From Macrotis lagotis (taxonomy: Eukaryota; Chordata; Mammalia; Peramelemorphia; Peramelidae), in assembly GCF_037893015.1 (NCBI RefSeq), contig NC_133658.1, forward strand, positions 252,656,518 to 252,720,517: a stretch of 64,000 nucleotides of DNA, written 5' to 3'. Made by a program: the position numbers and the translations under genes. Each line of letters begins with the position of its first letter. Position 1 is the first letter of the stretch. Shown in pieces: positions 36,262 through 46,959 of the stretch. The notes beneath the pieces are model-generated. The model made no database searches, was not told the origin of the DNA, and saw nothing but the letters and a program-made list of their open reading frames with translations.

Positions 36262-36620
36262 CTACCTAAGGAGGTCATAATAACTCACTGCACACAATTC
36301 AGGGCAACCTGGCAGAAAGGTTATTGTAGCTTGGAGTTTCCCACAGCAGTTGCCCTGACTCAGCCTTTCTCCGGGAGGAGTGCCTGTTGCAGGAGCTTTG
36401 TGCGTTAATACATCATTCTCAGAGTTGCCACCAGCACGAGAGCTCCTCCGGTCTCCTGCTAAGATAAAGCCGGACTTGCACAAGTCAAATGCAGCCGCAC
36501 GAAGCGGAGACCGGATCAATCAACTGCGGCTCTGGCGGTCATGGGAAGAGGAGGAGGAAGATGCGAGCCCTCGGCTTACTAATGAGAGGCTTCACGTGTC
36601 TAAGATGGGTTAGGTCTGCC
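36262..36620. promoter_or_regulatory. CpG-enriched shoulder inside intron 1 with AP-1/ARE-like and E-box motifs
   Basis: The segment before the main island is moderately CpG-rich and unique-looking. It holds TGACTCAGC at 36356-36364, which fits the AP-1/NF-E2/antioxidant-response core, and the palindromic E-box CACGTG at 36593-36598. It would act from within UBE2V1 intron 1. Function is inferred from motifs only. Confidence 0.4.
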
Positions 36621-37368
36621 CTTCCTCCCTTATGTGGAATGGTTCATTAAATGATTCCAGTAAGAAGCGCTTCACCAATCTCAGGTGTCCTCGCTCGCCT
36701 CACGAGGGCCTTAAGAGGAAAGCGCACCTGGGAAACGTCACCTGTTAGCGGCCCCTGCCCAAGCCCGGCAACGCGGAGGCTCTCAGAAGCGTGTTTTGGG
36801 GTACCAACGCGCTCGGAAAGCGAGGCGCGGCATCCCAGCTAAGCGCAGACCGGGGTGCCCGCCCGCCCGCCGCCGCCGACTTCCACCGCCCCTCCGCAGG
36901 TCTCGGCCGCACGGCGCCCCGGGCCCCTCCCCGGCCCGGCCCCCCGACTCGCGGGGACCCCCGCCCCCCCCCCGCGTGGCCGCCCCGCCCCCGCGCGGCC
37001 GCCTCCCACCCCACCCCCCACCCGGCCCCCGCGGCCTCTCCGCGCCCGGCCCCGGCTTCCGGCCCCCGCCCCCGGGCGCTGCCACCGCGGGCGCCGGCGC
37101 GCCCTCCGCTGCGGGGGGGCCCCGGGCCGGGCCGAGGGGCGGGGGGGCGCCCCGGAGCGCGGGCGGCCCCGGGCCCCGCCGGGCCGAGGGGGGCCCCCCG
37201 GAGCCTCGGCCCCCCGCGCCCGGGCGCCGCCTCGGCCTGCGGCCCCGGGCCCGGCCCCGCCCCGCGCCGCGCCTCCCGCAGGCCGCCGGCCCCCCCCCGC
37301 GCCGCCGAGCCCGTGCGGGCGGCCCCCCGCCCCCGGAGGCCGGCCCGGGCCCCGGCGCCCCCGCTCAC

Positions 37369-37390
37369 CCGAGCCCGTGGTCGCCGCCAT
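37369..37390 (-). CDS. UBE2V1: UBE2V1 coding exon 1 (start codon)
   Basis: This 22-nt coding piece reads MAATTGS plus the first base of a glycine codon and is followed by the donor GTGAGC. The ATG lies in AAGATGGCGGC, which is both a good initiation context and a YY1 site. Phase 1 (G|GA) matches the acceptor of exon 2. The start is supported because MAATTGSG is the known N-terminus of the 147-residue human isoform. The exon sits in the CpG island, and its 5'UTR must lie at 37391 and upward; I cannot fix the transcription start by eye. Confidence 0.93.
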
Positions 37391-37393
37391 CTT
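37383..37393 (-). promoter_or_regulatory. YY1-type motif over the UBE2V1 start codon
   Basis: Minus-strand AAGATGGCGGC, the classic YY1 site often found just downstream of transcription starts in TATA-less promoters. It overlaps the initiator ATG. Confidence 0.6.
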
Positions 37394-37503
37394 GCGTCGC
37401 TGCCGCTCGGAGCCCGCCCCTCCTTCTCCGCCCGCCCCTCCCTCCTCCCGGCCCCCCTCCCCGAGCGGGGTTCCCTTCCCCGCCCCGCGGACGCGGCGCG
37501 CCG

Positions 37504-37511
37504 TGACGTCA
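37504..37511. promoter_or_regulatory. full palindromic CRE
   Basis: TGACGTCA, the consensus CREB/ATF site, lies 114 bp upstream of the UBE2V1 start codon. A second, near-consensus site follows 20 bp further on. Confidence 0.7.
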
Positions 37512-37523
37512 CCACGTCGCCTC

Positions 37524-37531
37524 TGACGTCG
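37524..37531. promoter_or_regulatory. second CRE-like site
   Basis: TGACGTCG, one mismatch from the CRE consensus, centred 20 bp (about two helical turns) from the site at 37504-37511. Confidence 0.55.
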
Positions 37532-37710
37532 GCGCGGCCCGACGCCGCCCTCCCGCCGGGGAGGGAGAGGCAAAAAGGGGGCTCCGGGGGGGCCGGCGGC
37601 CGGGCCCCCCCCCCAGGGCCCGCCAGCCGCCCCGGGGCTCGTCTTGTCCGCCGCGCGCAGCCTCAGGCCGAGAGCAGCTCTGGAGCCGGCGCGGCCGGAG
37701 CGTCCGTCCC

Positions 37711-37926
37711 GCCCGGGGGGCGGGGGCGGGGGGCCGGGGGGCGGGGGCCTGGGGAACGGGGGGCCGGGGGCGCGGGGGAGCCGGGGGGCGGGGGCCGGGG
37801 GGCGGGGGCCTGGGGAACGGGGGGCCGGGGCGCGGGGGAGCGGGGCGGGGGGCGGGGGCCCGGGGGGCGGGGCGCAGGGGAGCGGGGGCCCGGGGGGCGG
37901 GGCGCGGGCAGGGGAGCGGGGGCCCA
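37711..37926 (+). repeat. G-rich tandem repeat with quadruplex potential
   Basis: About 215 bp made almost only of runs of 4-7 G on the plus strand. A unit containing GCGGGGGCCTGGGGAACGGG occurs at 37742 and again at 37802 (61-bp period). Shorter 30-34-bp units with GCGGGGGCCC follow at 37852, 37882 and 37916. It lies about 320-540 bp upstream of the UBE2V1 start codon. The UBE2V1 sense strand is the C-rich one. Confidence 0.8.
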
Positions 37927-37951
37927 CCTGTGGTAGGGGTTAGAGGTCACG

Positions 37952-37962
37952 AAGATGGCGGC
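37952..37962 (+). promoter_or_regulatory. second YY1-type motif, facing outward
   Basis: Plus-strand AAGATGGCGGC near the right edge of the CpG island, 559 bp from the UBE2V1 copy and in the opposite direction. An AGGTCA half-site lies just before it at 37944-37949. The arrangement suggests divergent initiation. Confidence 0.5.
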
Positions 37963-38100
37963 CCGCGGGCGCCGCATCCCCCGAGGCAGCCGCCCGAGCC
38001 GCGTCGCGGAAGGAGCCTCCCGGCCAGCCCCTCCCTCCGCCCATTCTAGTTGAAATCTCCTATTTTCAAAAATCAAGAAAAAGAAACATAAAGTGTCTAC

Positions 38101-38255
38101 CCCGCCGCTAGGTGGCGCCGTGCATGGGGCACCGACCCTGGGGTCAGGAGCATCTGAGTTCAAATGCGCCCTCACACACTTAATGATGACCCGGCTGTGT
38201 GGCCTTGGGCAAGCCGCTTAACCCCACTGCCTTGTAAAAACTAAAAAAAAATAAA
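38101..38255 (+). mobile_element. SINE at the edge of the CpG island
   Basis: Forward copy from CCGCTAGGTGGCGCCG to CTTGTAAAAACTAAAAAAAA. It keeps more CpG than intronic copies, as expected beside an unmethylated island. Confidence 0.92.
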
Positions 38256-38454
38256 ATTACCCTATAAGTATAGTCAGTATTTGCAAGAAATTTTATTTTT
38301 TTAATTAAAAGAACTTTAATAAAAGAACTTTAATTCTATGTTGTGAGCAACTTATTCAGAAAGAGAAGAAAGCGGGGGAGAGGAACAGAAGAATCCTCTG
38401 CACGGGGCAGGGACTAGAAGAATAAAACTGGCTGATGTTTTCACAAACACATTT

Positions 38455-38618
38455 AGGTTTTTTTGTTTTGTTTTGTTTTTTGCAAGGCAAATGGGGTTAA
38501 GCGGCTTGCCCAAGGCCACCCAGCCGGGTCATCATTAAGTGTCTGAGGCCGAACTTGAACTCAGGTGCTCCTGACTCCAGGGCCGCTGCTCTATCCACTG
38601 CGCCACCTAGCGGCCCCC
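38455..38618 (-). mobile_element. marsupial tRNA-derived SINE
   Basis: Reverse copy ending CACCTAGCGGCCCC, flanked by TCACAAACACATTT and TCACAAACATTT. Inverted relative to the copy at 38101. Confidence 0.93.
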
Positions 38619-39154
38619 TCACAAACATTTAAAATGCTACAAAGGATCAGTCTGTGGGGGAATAGCGTTTAGCGGATCATTAACTCCACTTAAGAGTTAT
38701 CTGGAAAACTTTATGGAATGGATAAGTATCACCACCCCAGACCCCAGTTTCCTTCTCAACAAAATGATGAAGCGGAACTAAATCTTTGGTGCCCTTTCCG
38801 GCTTGAAATCCGACCATTGAAAGACCAAACTCATCCAAATATAACAAATAAAATATAACAAAGACCAGAAATGGCAAAAAATAACAAATCTGTGTGGGTA
38901 TTTCTGAATTCATGGAATCAATGCCCTTCTGGGTTTCTAATAAGGGGGGGAAACAAAGTGGTTCTCCTTTGACATATACATTTATATATATGTTTACACA
39001 TACACATTTCATTCAAATGTATATACATATGTGTGGGGAGGGAGAAAGAATCACAGAGGTTTGCACCACTCTCCTGTAGAAGGTCATGGTTCATTGTTTC
39101 ACCATCTACCTTTAAACTCAAAGGCGCAGCGTTGGATCCAGGTCCCCATCAGAG

Positions 39155-39343
39155 ATGTCCAAAACTGGACTCTGCAAGAATAAAGTATTACACATGGAAC
39201 TCTGCCAGCAGGTGGCAAGGCTGCTCGGTGACAGTGCCCTCCAAAGCAAACTTGAACACATAGAATGCATGTCAGAGCAGCTGCATGAACTCCCCATAGA
39301 ACCTCATGTCCTGACCACCTGGCCTGTGCTTACATGCCAGTGA
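39155..39343 (+). other. unexplained 62-codon open frame 1.2 kb upstream of the CpG island edge
   Basis: Starts MSKTGLCKNK and includes CQQVARLLGDSALQSKLEHI; stop TGA. The composition looks protein-like, but I recognise no family. The sequence after it resembles an old repeat tail, so it may be repeat-derived or chance. Confidence 0.25.
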
Positions 39344-39527
39344 GCTCTGTCCTGTTACAGGACCTACTTATGTATCTTAAAGACTTCTGGGCCTTGCCAA
39401 ATGCACCACTACTACAACTTTAGGATTTCTAGACCCTTCTATCTGCCCTGCAACTGAACTCTCTTTTATATGTTGCTTCCCTCAATTCTTAATCCATGAG
39501 AAAAGGTCTGTTGTTCTTTCTATTCTT

Positions 39528-39663
39528 CCTTTGGGGGGGCGGTGTTTGTAAGGCAATGTAGTTAAGTGACTTGCCCAAGGTCACACAGCTAAGTAAATAT
39601 TAAGTTTCTGAGGTAGCATTTGAACTCAGGTTATCCTGACCACCTTACCACCTAGCTGTCCCC
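39528..39663 (-). mobile_element. marsupial tRNA-derived SINE, diverged
   Basis: Reverse copy with internal loss near its head. Duplication CTATTCTT at 39520-39527 and 39664-39671. Confidence 0.85.
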
Positions 39664-39690
39664 CTATTCTTTCTTTAAAGAACTAAGTGA

Positions 39691-39827
39691 AGGGTGGATA
39701 GAGCACCAGCCCTGGAGTCAGGAGTACCTAAGTTCAAATCTGGCCTCAGACCCTTAATAATTACCTAGCTGTGTGGCCTTGGGCAAGTCACTTAAACCCA
39801 TTGCCTTGCAAAAACTTAAAAAAAAAA
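39691..39827 (+). mobile_element. SINE, 5'-truncated
   Basis: Starts at GGGTGGATAGAGCACC, lacking the first ~20 bases. Duplication AACTAAGTGA / AACTAGGTGA at 39681-39690 and 39828-39837. Confidence 0.92.
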
Positions 39828-39847
39828 AACTAGGTGAGAGAACAGCA

Positions 39848-40050
39848 GGCCTGGTGTCAAGAAAACCTGGGTTCAAATCTGGTCTCTTGCATTTATCACC
39901 TGTGTGACTCTGGACAAGTCACATAATCCTGTTTGCTTCATTTGTAAAATGAACTGGGAAAGGAAATAGCAAATCACTCCTGGATCTGCTAAGAAAACCC
40001 CAAATAAAGAGTTGGATATGATGAAAAACTGAACAAAAGAGTCCAATAAA
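39848..40050 (+). mobile_element. second marsupial SINE type
   Basis: GTCTCTTGCATTTATCACCT, CTGGGAAAGGAAATAGCAAA, AAAGAGTTGGATATGATGAA. Confidence 0.75.
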
Positions 40051-40054
40051 TATT

Positions 40055-40690
40055 CATTCAATTCTGCCTCCTCAGCATTTCTCTCACAGTCACCTCTCAC
40101 TACAGTTGTCCTAGTACAGGTACTCTCAATCACCTGCATTATTATAATAGCTTCTTATTGGTCTCCCTGCATCTATCCTCTCCCCTGGCCAATCTTCTAC
40201 AAAACTACCAGAGTGATCTTCCTAAAGTTCAGGACTGCCGTGCCACTTTACTGCTCTAGAATTCTTGTGACTTCTTATTCCTTCTAGAATAAAATAAAAA
40301 CTTTTCTGTTTGGTATTTAAAACCCTACACAAACTATCTCTAGACCATCCTTCTAGGTTAATTACAAATAACTCCCTTTATTCACCCTACATTTCAGCCA
40401 AACTGGTCAGTCACCTCCATGTTCTTCCCCTGGCTGCCTCCATGACTGGAAAGCTCACCTTCCTCACCTCTGCCCCTTGAAAGCCCCCACTCTCTTCATA
40501 GACTGTACTACATCCTTGAAAAGGTGTTTCCTCCTTTCCCCATTGTTAGGGTTCCCCACTATACCATACTTTATTGTATATTCTCTTTTTTACTTATCCT
40601 CTAATAGCTCCTTGCTGGCATGACTAATCTCACTTGTATTTGTAGTGCCAACATTTAGCACAGTCATTAATAAACATTTATTAATTTGCC
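40055..40690 (+). mobile_element. L2 LINE, longest copy in the window
   Basis: About 640 bp: ATTATAATAGCTTCTTATTG, AGAGTGATCTTCCTAAAGTT, TTCTAGAATAAAATAAAAAC, TTCAGCCAAACTGGTCAG, then the 3' end with AGCACAGTCATTAATAAACA. Confidence 0.8.
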
Positions 40691-41559
40691 AAATGCCATT
40701 TTAAACACTGGGGATAAAAAAAAGGCAGCCCCTACCCTCAAGGAGCTTCCAATCTAATAGAAAAAAAAACAGCACACAAAAAGAAGTTGAAAAGTCAAGA
40801 GAATGGGAGAAGTTAGCCAGCTTCGGGGCATGAGGAAGAAGTCCAAGAGCAGTGCAGCCATGGGAAACAATGAGATGATTGTCCTGGCTCCCTCCTTACG
40901 TGTAAATTTTGAAGCTCATGGCTCAGCCTGCCAATCAGAGGATCCAAGACTGATAAAATGTGAGTTCCAAGGCTGATTCCTTCTTGCAGGATGATAAGAT
41001 TTCCCAATGAGTAAGTTTCTGACTTACATAGTGAGTGCTTAATAAATGTGTATTGATTGGAGCTGTCCACCAGTCTAAGGAAAACGGAATTTAGTGAAAT
41101 AGAATGTAATGGATGGAGATTTAAACCCAGGTTTTCAGATTCCAAATTGAGTACTCTTTTCACAACATGTTGGAGGCGAATGAGAGAATGAGAGCTCAGC
41201 TAGGGATTTGTCCAAGGATATAATCAGCTGAAATCATATAAGGGACATCCCCAAGAATTTGAGAAAGGGGCAACGAGCTAGATGAAGAAATGCCCAAAGT
41301 GAATAGTAAACTGACCTAGCCTAAAGCATGGGTAAGTTTATTTAACTGCAGACTTCACATTTATAGAAATACTCTAAGCTGTGTTGTGGGGCAGAGGGGG
41401 AAAGCCCTAGTCCCAGGCAATAGCTATAGTGGAACAGCATAGGGAAATGTAAGGGAACATGATTCTGTTCTTGTATCCAAACATAAACAGGGATTTCTAT
41501 CCAGTCAGAAAGTCAGATGCTCTTTAAGATATCAGTGGGAATGTTGGAGTCTGACATGC

Positions 41560-41730
41560 CATCACAAATTGTGTTCATGCCTACTCCCAGAACCGGAATG
41601 TTCTTCCTTCTTGGAACTCTTAGATCCCTGCAGGGCTCAGTTCGATCATCCACATCCTTCAAGAGAACTTTCCTGATTCCCCAGTTGTTCATGTCCCGCC
41701 CTTTGCATTTATTTTGTTTATCTCTCATAT
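41560..41730 (+). mobile_element. L2 LINE fragment
   Basis: GGAATGTTCTTCCTTCTTGG and AACTTTCCTGATTCCCCAG, then TGCATTTATTTTGTTTATC. Resumes near 42045-42120. Confidence 0.6.
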
Positions 41731-42040
41731 TTGTTTTTTTTAAATTATTTTTTTTCTATTAACAAAATCTGTTTTTTTTTCTCCCTTCCATTGACTTCTG
41801 CCTTTGCAGTGGGTTAGGGGAAGATGGAGAGAGTGGGAGGAGTGGTGTATATGGAGAACCATTTGTAACAAGCATGTAGTCAAACGCAACAAATTCCCAA
41901 CTCAACCATATTTTAAAAAATGTCTCAGTTCATCCCCTGGGTCCAACACTTTGGTCAGAAAGCAGATGATGACATGCTTCATCATGGATCTGATGATTCA
42001 TATTCATTTGTTTTACATACATATGACCAGATTGTCTCAA
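41731..42040 (-). mobile_element. marsupial dispersed repeat interrupting an L2
   Basis: T-rich start and a body with GTCTCAGTTCATCCCCTGGG and GACATGCTTCATCATGGATC. The L2 text on the left (to ~41730) appears to resume at ~42045 (GAGCTCCTAGAGGGCAGC). Probably LINE-derived; family not assigned. Confidence 0.4.
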
Positions 42041-42374
42041 CAAATATGAGCTCCTAGAGGGCAGCTTTATGTTTTAGTGTCTCCAGCATCTTACATATAG
42101 TTACCACTCAAAAAATGCTCATGGTCACCTTTGGCTGACAGGGTTAGTGGAGACTTTCTGGAAGTTGTAGTTTGACTGGACCTTGAAAGTAGGATATGAT
42201 TTCCATAGACAAAGAGAAAAATGTTCTACACAAAGCCATAGTGGTGGAAAAGCTCAGAAAATATTTTGGGAACAGTGAATATAGTTTAGGTAGAACAGAA
42301 AGTTCATAAAGAACCAGTGGGAGAGAAGCTGAAAAGGTAGAATGTGGAGGGACTGGGCTGAGGGACTAGGAAAG

Positions 42375-43010
42375 CAAGTCTTGGAGTCAGTAAATTGCCT
42401 TGGTCCCAACTTCCTAGCTCTATGTCTTAAATCAAGCCTGGATCTTGATCTTGATCTAGATCTGAGTCTGTCACTTTCACCTATAAAATGGAGATAGGCT
42501 ACTTTCACAACCCATCTCACAGAATGGTTGTGAGGAAAGCAAAATGTGTCAATTGTAGAATGTCATATAATCATTAAGGAGGGTACTTTATGAACCATAT
42601 ACTGTAGACATTTTAAACTATCATTTCATATATGTTTACTGTGCCTACTTTGCAGGCAACAGAGGTCTTTGAGCAAGGAGCAAGCTTATCTGCTATCCCA
42701 TAAAATGGCTCTTGAAGTATTGGTAGGACAGATTAGGAAATCAGAAGGAGAAACTGAGAGGGAGACCAGTGATGTTATTTCAATCAACATTTAATAAAAT
42801 GAATATAATAGAGAATCCTGGTCTTTGAACCACAAGACCTTGGAAGAATCTTGGCTTTGAGATTTATTAGCTTTAGGACCCTAAGCAAATCAGGCTATTT
42901 TTAAATTTGCTTATCTGTAAAATGAGAATAATACCTAAGCATTCAGCAGAGACTATGAAGAAAACACTCTGTAAACATTAAAGCATTATAGGAATGTGCA
43001 TTATTATCAT
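42375..43010 (+). mobile_element. two MIR-like SINEs
   Basis: 42375-42600 (TCACTTTCACCTATAAAATG) and 42810-43010 (AAATTTGCTTATCTGTAAAA). Confidence 0.55.
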
Positions 43011-44270
43011 AATTGTAGTTCTAATGAAATGTAGGAAGGGCTAGGATTAAAATGATGGGCTTTGGATTTGGGAGAGACAATTATTGCATAAGAATGAATT
43101 GGTCATCATCACTGAATGGAATAGGAGGTGGTGAGAGAAAAAGAGGAGTCCAAGAGTGAAGAACCTTTATTCCACAACCCTTTCAGAGCCTGTATTCTTG
43201 TTGAGATAAGAGCTGGTAATTAAATATTAGGAAAGCTGCTCCTGATCAAAGGATGGAAGTTAACCCTTAACCACCCAAACCCTCCCTGTGTCACCTCAAT
43301 AGTATCGCAATATGCTTCATCCCCCTAGATGGCAGCACAACCACACATTTAAAATACAAGCCACCTATTTTTTTTTTTTGTTGGAATTTTCTTCTTGCAT
43401 CCACCTAGAAGACTGGTACACACCTTCCTGAAGGGAGGATTGCCACATAGGAGATTCTTCATTTTTTTTTAAAAAATGGAAGTCAAAGAGAGCACACATT
43501 TTAAAATTCCTATTTTATAGAAGAGGTAACTGAAGCCCTGAAAGGGACTGACTGGTCCAAGGTCACACAATTATTTAGAAGAGTCAGGGGATGGGAACTC
43601 ATGTCTCCCAAATACAGGATGACTGGCGTAGATACGAATACAATGTCCCCATCCTTGACCAATGAACAAGGTCAGGAAAACATGGGGAGAGCCCCCAAAC
43701 ATTTCCTAGGTTTTGTTTATAAACCACTTTCAACCAACACTGCTGCCAGAGAAATAACCTGCTCTTACTGAGCTCACCGTCTGGCAGCAAGAGGATTGAT
43801 AGGATCTCCAAAAGGGATCCTCATAGCTCTGTGCTTCAAGCCCCCCACTCAATCTGGATCCAAATTCAAAGTGCACAATCACAGGAATGGTTCAAGGATG
43901 AGATTCAGAGCAGAAAGGAAATTTAAAGAACATTATTTCTAAACTGCTATTTAGTATACCAGTGGTCACTTTCATTAATATTCATTTAATATAGACCACA
44001 CCCCCACCCTTTTTATCCATGTATTTGCCACAGTTCAAAACACATGTTCACAGAACTATAAAGAACAAATCTGGTCCTAAATTAAGAGATATAAAACAGT
44101 CTCCCACCCTGACAAAGGCTGGAAGTTTGTTGCATGAATTATTGCACATTGTACATCAATTTTAATGCAGATGGTTTTGATGTTTTTCCTCTTCTTTCTC
44201 TTAACATCTTGTTATAAACAAAAACAGGAATCTATTTCTTTAAATTTAAAAACTGCTGGAAAGGATGAAT

Positions 44271-44424
44271 ATAGGGGCAGCTAGGTGGTGCAGTGGATAG
44301 AGCATTGGCCCTAGAGTAAGGAGGACCTCAGTTCAAATTCAATCTGACACTTGATACTTAATTAGCTGTGTGACCTGGGCAAGTCACTTAAACCTACTGC
44401 CTCACATAAAAACAAAACAACAAA
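44271..44424 (+). mobile_element. marsupial tRNA-derived SINE inserted in an L1 3' end
   Basis: Forward copy. Duplication AAAGGATGAAT / AAAGGATGGAT at 44260-44270 and 44425-44435. The flanks (ending CATGTAATTGGGGGAAAAATA) are an L1 3' tail. Confidence 0.9.
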
Positions 44425-44912
44425 AAAGGATGGATGCTGAGAACTCTCTTGGCATGTAATTGGGGGAAAAATAAAAGCTCAATTAAAAAAGGCAAACCCT
44501 GCATTAATTTACCATCCTCCCTCACCAGAGTAGGAAAGTAGCAAACCACAGGTTCCCCTCTCAGAGAGGGAAGGTGAAGGGATTAAGTAGCAGAGGTAGA
44601 TTTTGAATTCAGGTTTCACTGCACTGATCAAGCAGGCTCAGTGACGTGGGTTTCTATGTCGGCAGTACATCGTAGGGGCAAAATTGGATTTGGAGTAAAC
44701 AAATCAAAATGTGCACTGTCTCTCAGGCACAGTCTTTGCTGAACCTCAGTTTTCTCATCTGGGGGGTTGGGGTGAGGGATGCTCTCCTATGGTTAGCTAC
44801 GCTAAGATTCCATAATTGTGAAGCATGGGACTGGGTATTTTTTGGCTAAGATCGAATTCTGGTCCACGGTTGACCCAGACAAAGGATAACCTCTCTCCAA
44901 AGTTTAAAAGGA

Positions 44913-45012
44913 ATGGGGCAGCCAGATATTCTTAGCACTGAAAGCAGAAGGACCTGAGTTCAAATATCCACAATACTTAACAGACACTTGAGAGCCTGGC
45001 CAAGTCAATCCT
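44913..45012 (+). mobile_element. diverged SINE
   Basis: GGGGCAGCCAGATATTCTTA, then GGACCTGAGTTCAAAT and GCCTGGCCAAGTCAATCCTA. Old copy without a clear tail. Confidence 0.6.
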
Positions 45013-45458
45013 AATTTGGGGGAAGAACTGAAAGGGCCAGTTGAGACCTCTCTCCATGGTTTTGTTACCCTGAGTGTTGGTGCCTGAGAAGGGAATAGGG
45101 CTTCTTTTGTTATTCAGGTTTCCAAGATAGGACTGATATTCAATTCATCCTTGATGAGGACCATGCAGTCATATATATGATAATATGACTTGCACAATTA
45201 CGTATATTATAGTGACAGTGTTGTGCAGACATCCTTCTCACTTGCCTTTTACCAGAACTACTCACTACTCCATGGCCTAATTTGATGGGAAATAGGACTT
45301 TTGGTGATGTTCTGTATGCTGGTGGAGTCCTTGGCCCCTGAGGGCAAAAATGCAGTATGTGATATCTGGAGATAAAACAGAACCTCCCAGCCTGAGGCAC
45401 AATAATTTTGCAACAACAGTTAATCCAGATCTCCATGGACTAATCAGAGAAACCTTTG

Positions 45459-45601
45459 GAGGTGGCTAGGTGGCACAGGGGATAGAGCACTGGCTCTGGA
45501 GTCAGGAGTACCTGAGTTCAAATCCAACCTCAGACATTTAATAATCACCTGTGTGAACCTGGGCAAAGTCACTTAACCCCACTGCCTAGCAAAAAAAAAA
45601 A
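45459..45601 (+). mobile_element. marsupial tRNA-derived SINE
   Basis: GAGGTGGCTAGGTGGCACAG through CTTAACCCCACTGCCTAGC and an A tail. Confidence 0.92.
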
Positions 45602-46959
45602 GTCAGTGCAACCTTTCTTCTTAGACCTTTAAACAGGACAATGTTAGCTCATCTCTCATAGGTCTTGGCTGCTCTGCTCAAGACCAAGCTCCAAGGTGGG
45701 ATTAAAGAAGGAATGAAGAGAACATTTATAATTTCACCATAAAATACCAAGTTGGACAAACTACAACCCTAGGTGTTTTGGGGACACTTGTCGAGTGATG
45801 TGACCCCTTTTAAAAATGTTAGTGGGTCCCTCCTTTTCTCTTCAGATAGCCATCTCATAAGCCAGTTCCAAATTTGCCTGACCCATTTTTCTCCTGAAAG
45901 GCCTTTAGTAAATACTGACGTGCTCTGTAAGAAAGATTATTAGATTTTTATTATTCGTCTCTAGACTTGGGTAAAAGTCCTAGCTCTGCCACAAGTCAGT
46001 TTACTCTTCTGGTCCTGTTGTCACTTGTAAGATGGTGATGACTTTACTTTTATCATAGCAAGAACTCAGGCCCCCAGGTTTCTCCATTTCAGTTTATGTG
46101 ACCCAGACAAGTCACTTCACCTCATTATCCAGACTTGCAGATAGAACAGATGGATTATAAGAAATCAATTCTAGCTATGATCTATCTTATGGGGTTGAAT
46201 GGAAAAAATCTCTTTGTGAATTTTGAAACAGTATTAGAAATGTGATTTCATGTTTAGTCCTCACACTGATTTCACATTTTGTGGAACTTTTATTTACCAC
46301 CATAATTCATCTCTATCCTGTACATGCTGAAATTCACCTTGCAAAAACTTTTTTTAAAAAATTCCACCCTTTTCTTCAGTGGCCCTGTCTAAATTTGGTA
46401 GCCATGGTAAATTCTTTTTCTTTGTAGAGATGGTCAGAGGATATACAAGGTCCATACTGTTGTGAAAGGTTGGGAATTTACCACGGAATGAGGAAATTAT
46501 TTCCTATCAGCTACCTGGCTGCTCTTCCTTACATCCTTCCTGCACATCCTAGACCCCTCTCACAGAGAGTAATACTATGTTCAGCTCAGGATGCTATAGG
46601 GGAATTCCTGGTTAGATTGGCCAGGCTGCCCTCTGACATCTCCTAGCTCTTCTATCCTGCTCTCAAAAGCTATCATTGACCCTGTTTTCTTCTGCCTTAA
46701 TACTAGTCTCTATCCCAACTACTGATAGCAGATACAGTGACTTTAATAGATCTTTCATACATGCTGTCCTTACCTCAAGCAAATAACATCTGGTGAGGCT
46801 CTCACTTTCTTGTTCCAAATCTGACACCAGTGGCATAATTCTAAGGAAGCCACCAATGCCACAACAAGCTCCTCGGTATGATACATAAATCCCAGATAAA
46901 AATACATGGTTACTAGATTCCTCTTGAATGCCTCCAATGTTAGAAACTAAGGCAGCCCA

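Larger units (their letters stand above)
36650..38080. promoter_or_regulatory. CpG-island promoter of UBE2V1
   Basis: About 1.4 kb of very GC-rich, CpG-dense DNA abruptly replaces the AT-rich surroundings. It contains UBE2V1 exon 1 (ATG at 37390 on the minus strand), no TATA box next to it, two CRE-type sites just upstream of the gene, YY1 motifs facing outward on both sides and a G-rich tandem repeat. This is a typical TATA-less housekeeping promoter. All long open frames here (up to 381 codons on either strand) are products of GC-rich, stop-poor sequence and not genes. Confidence 0.9.

Noticed and set aside
36791-37936. 381-codon plus-strand open frame and several overlapping long frames on both strands
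   Set aside because: They lie in the CpG island, are open because GC-rich DNA has few stops, encode only Pro/Ala/Gly/Arg, and overlap UBE2V1 exon 1.
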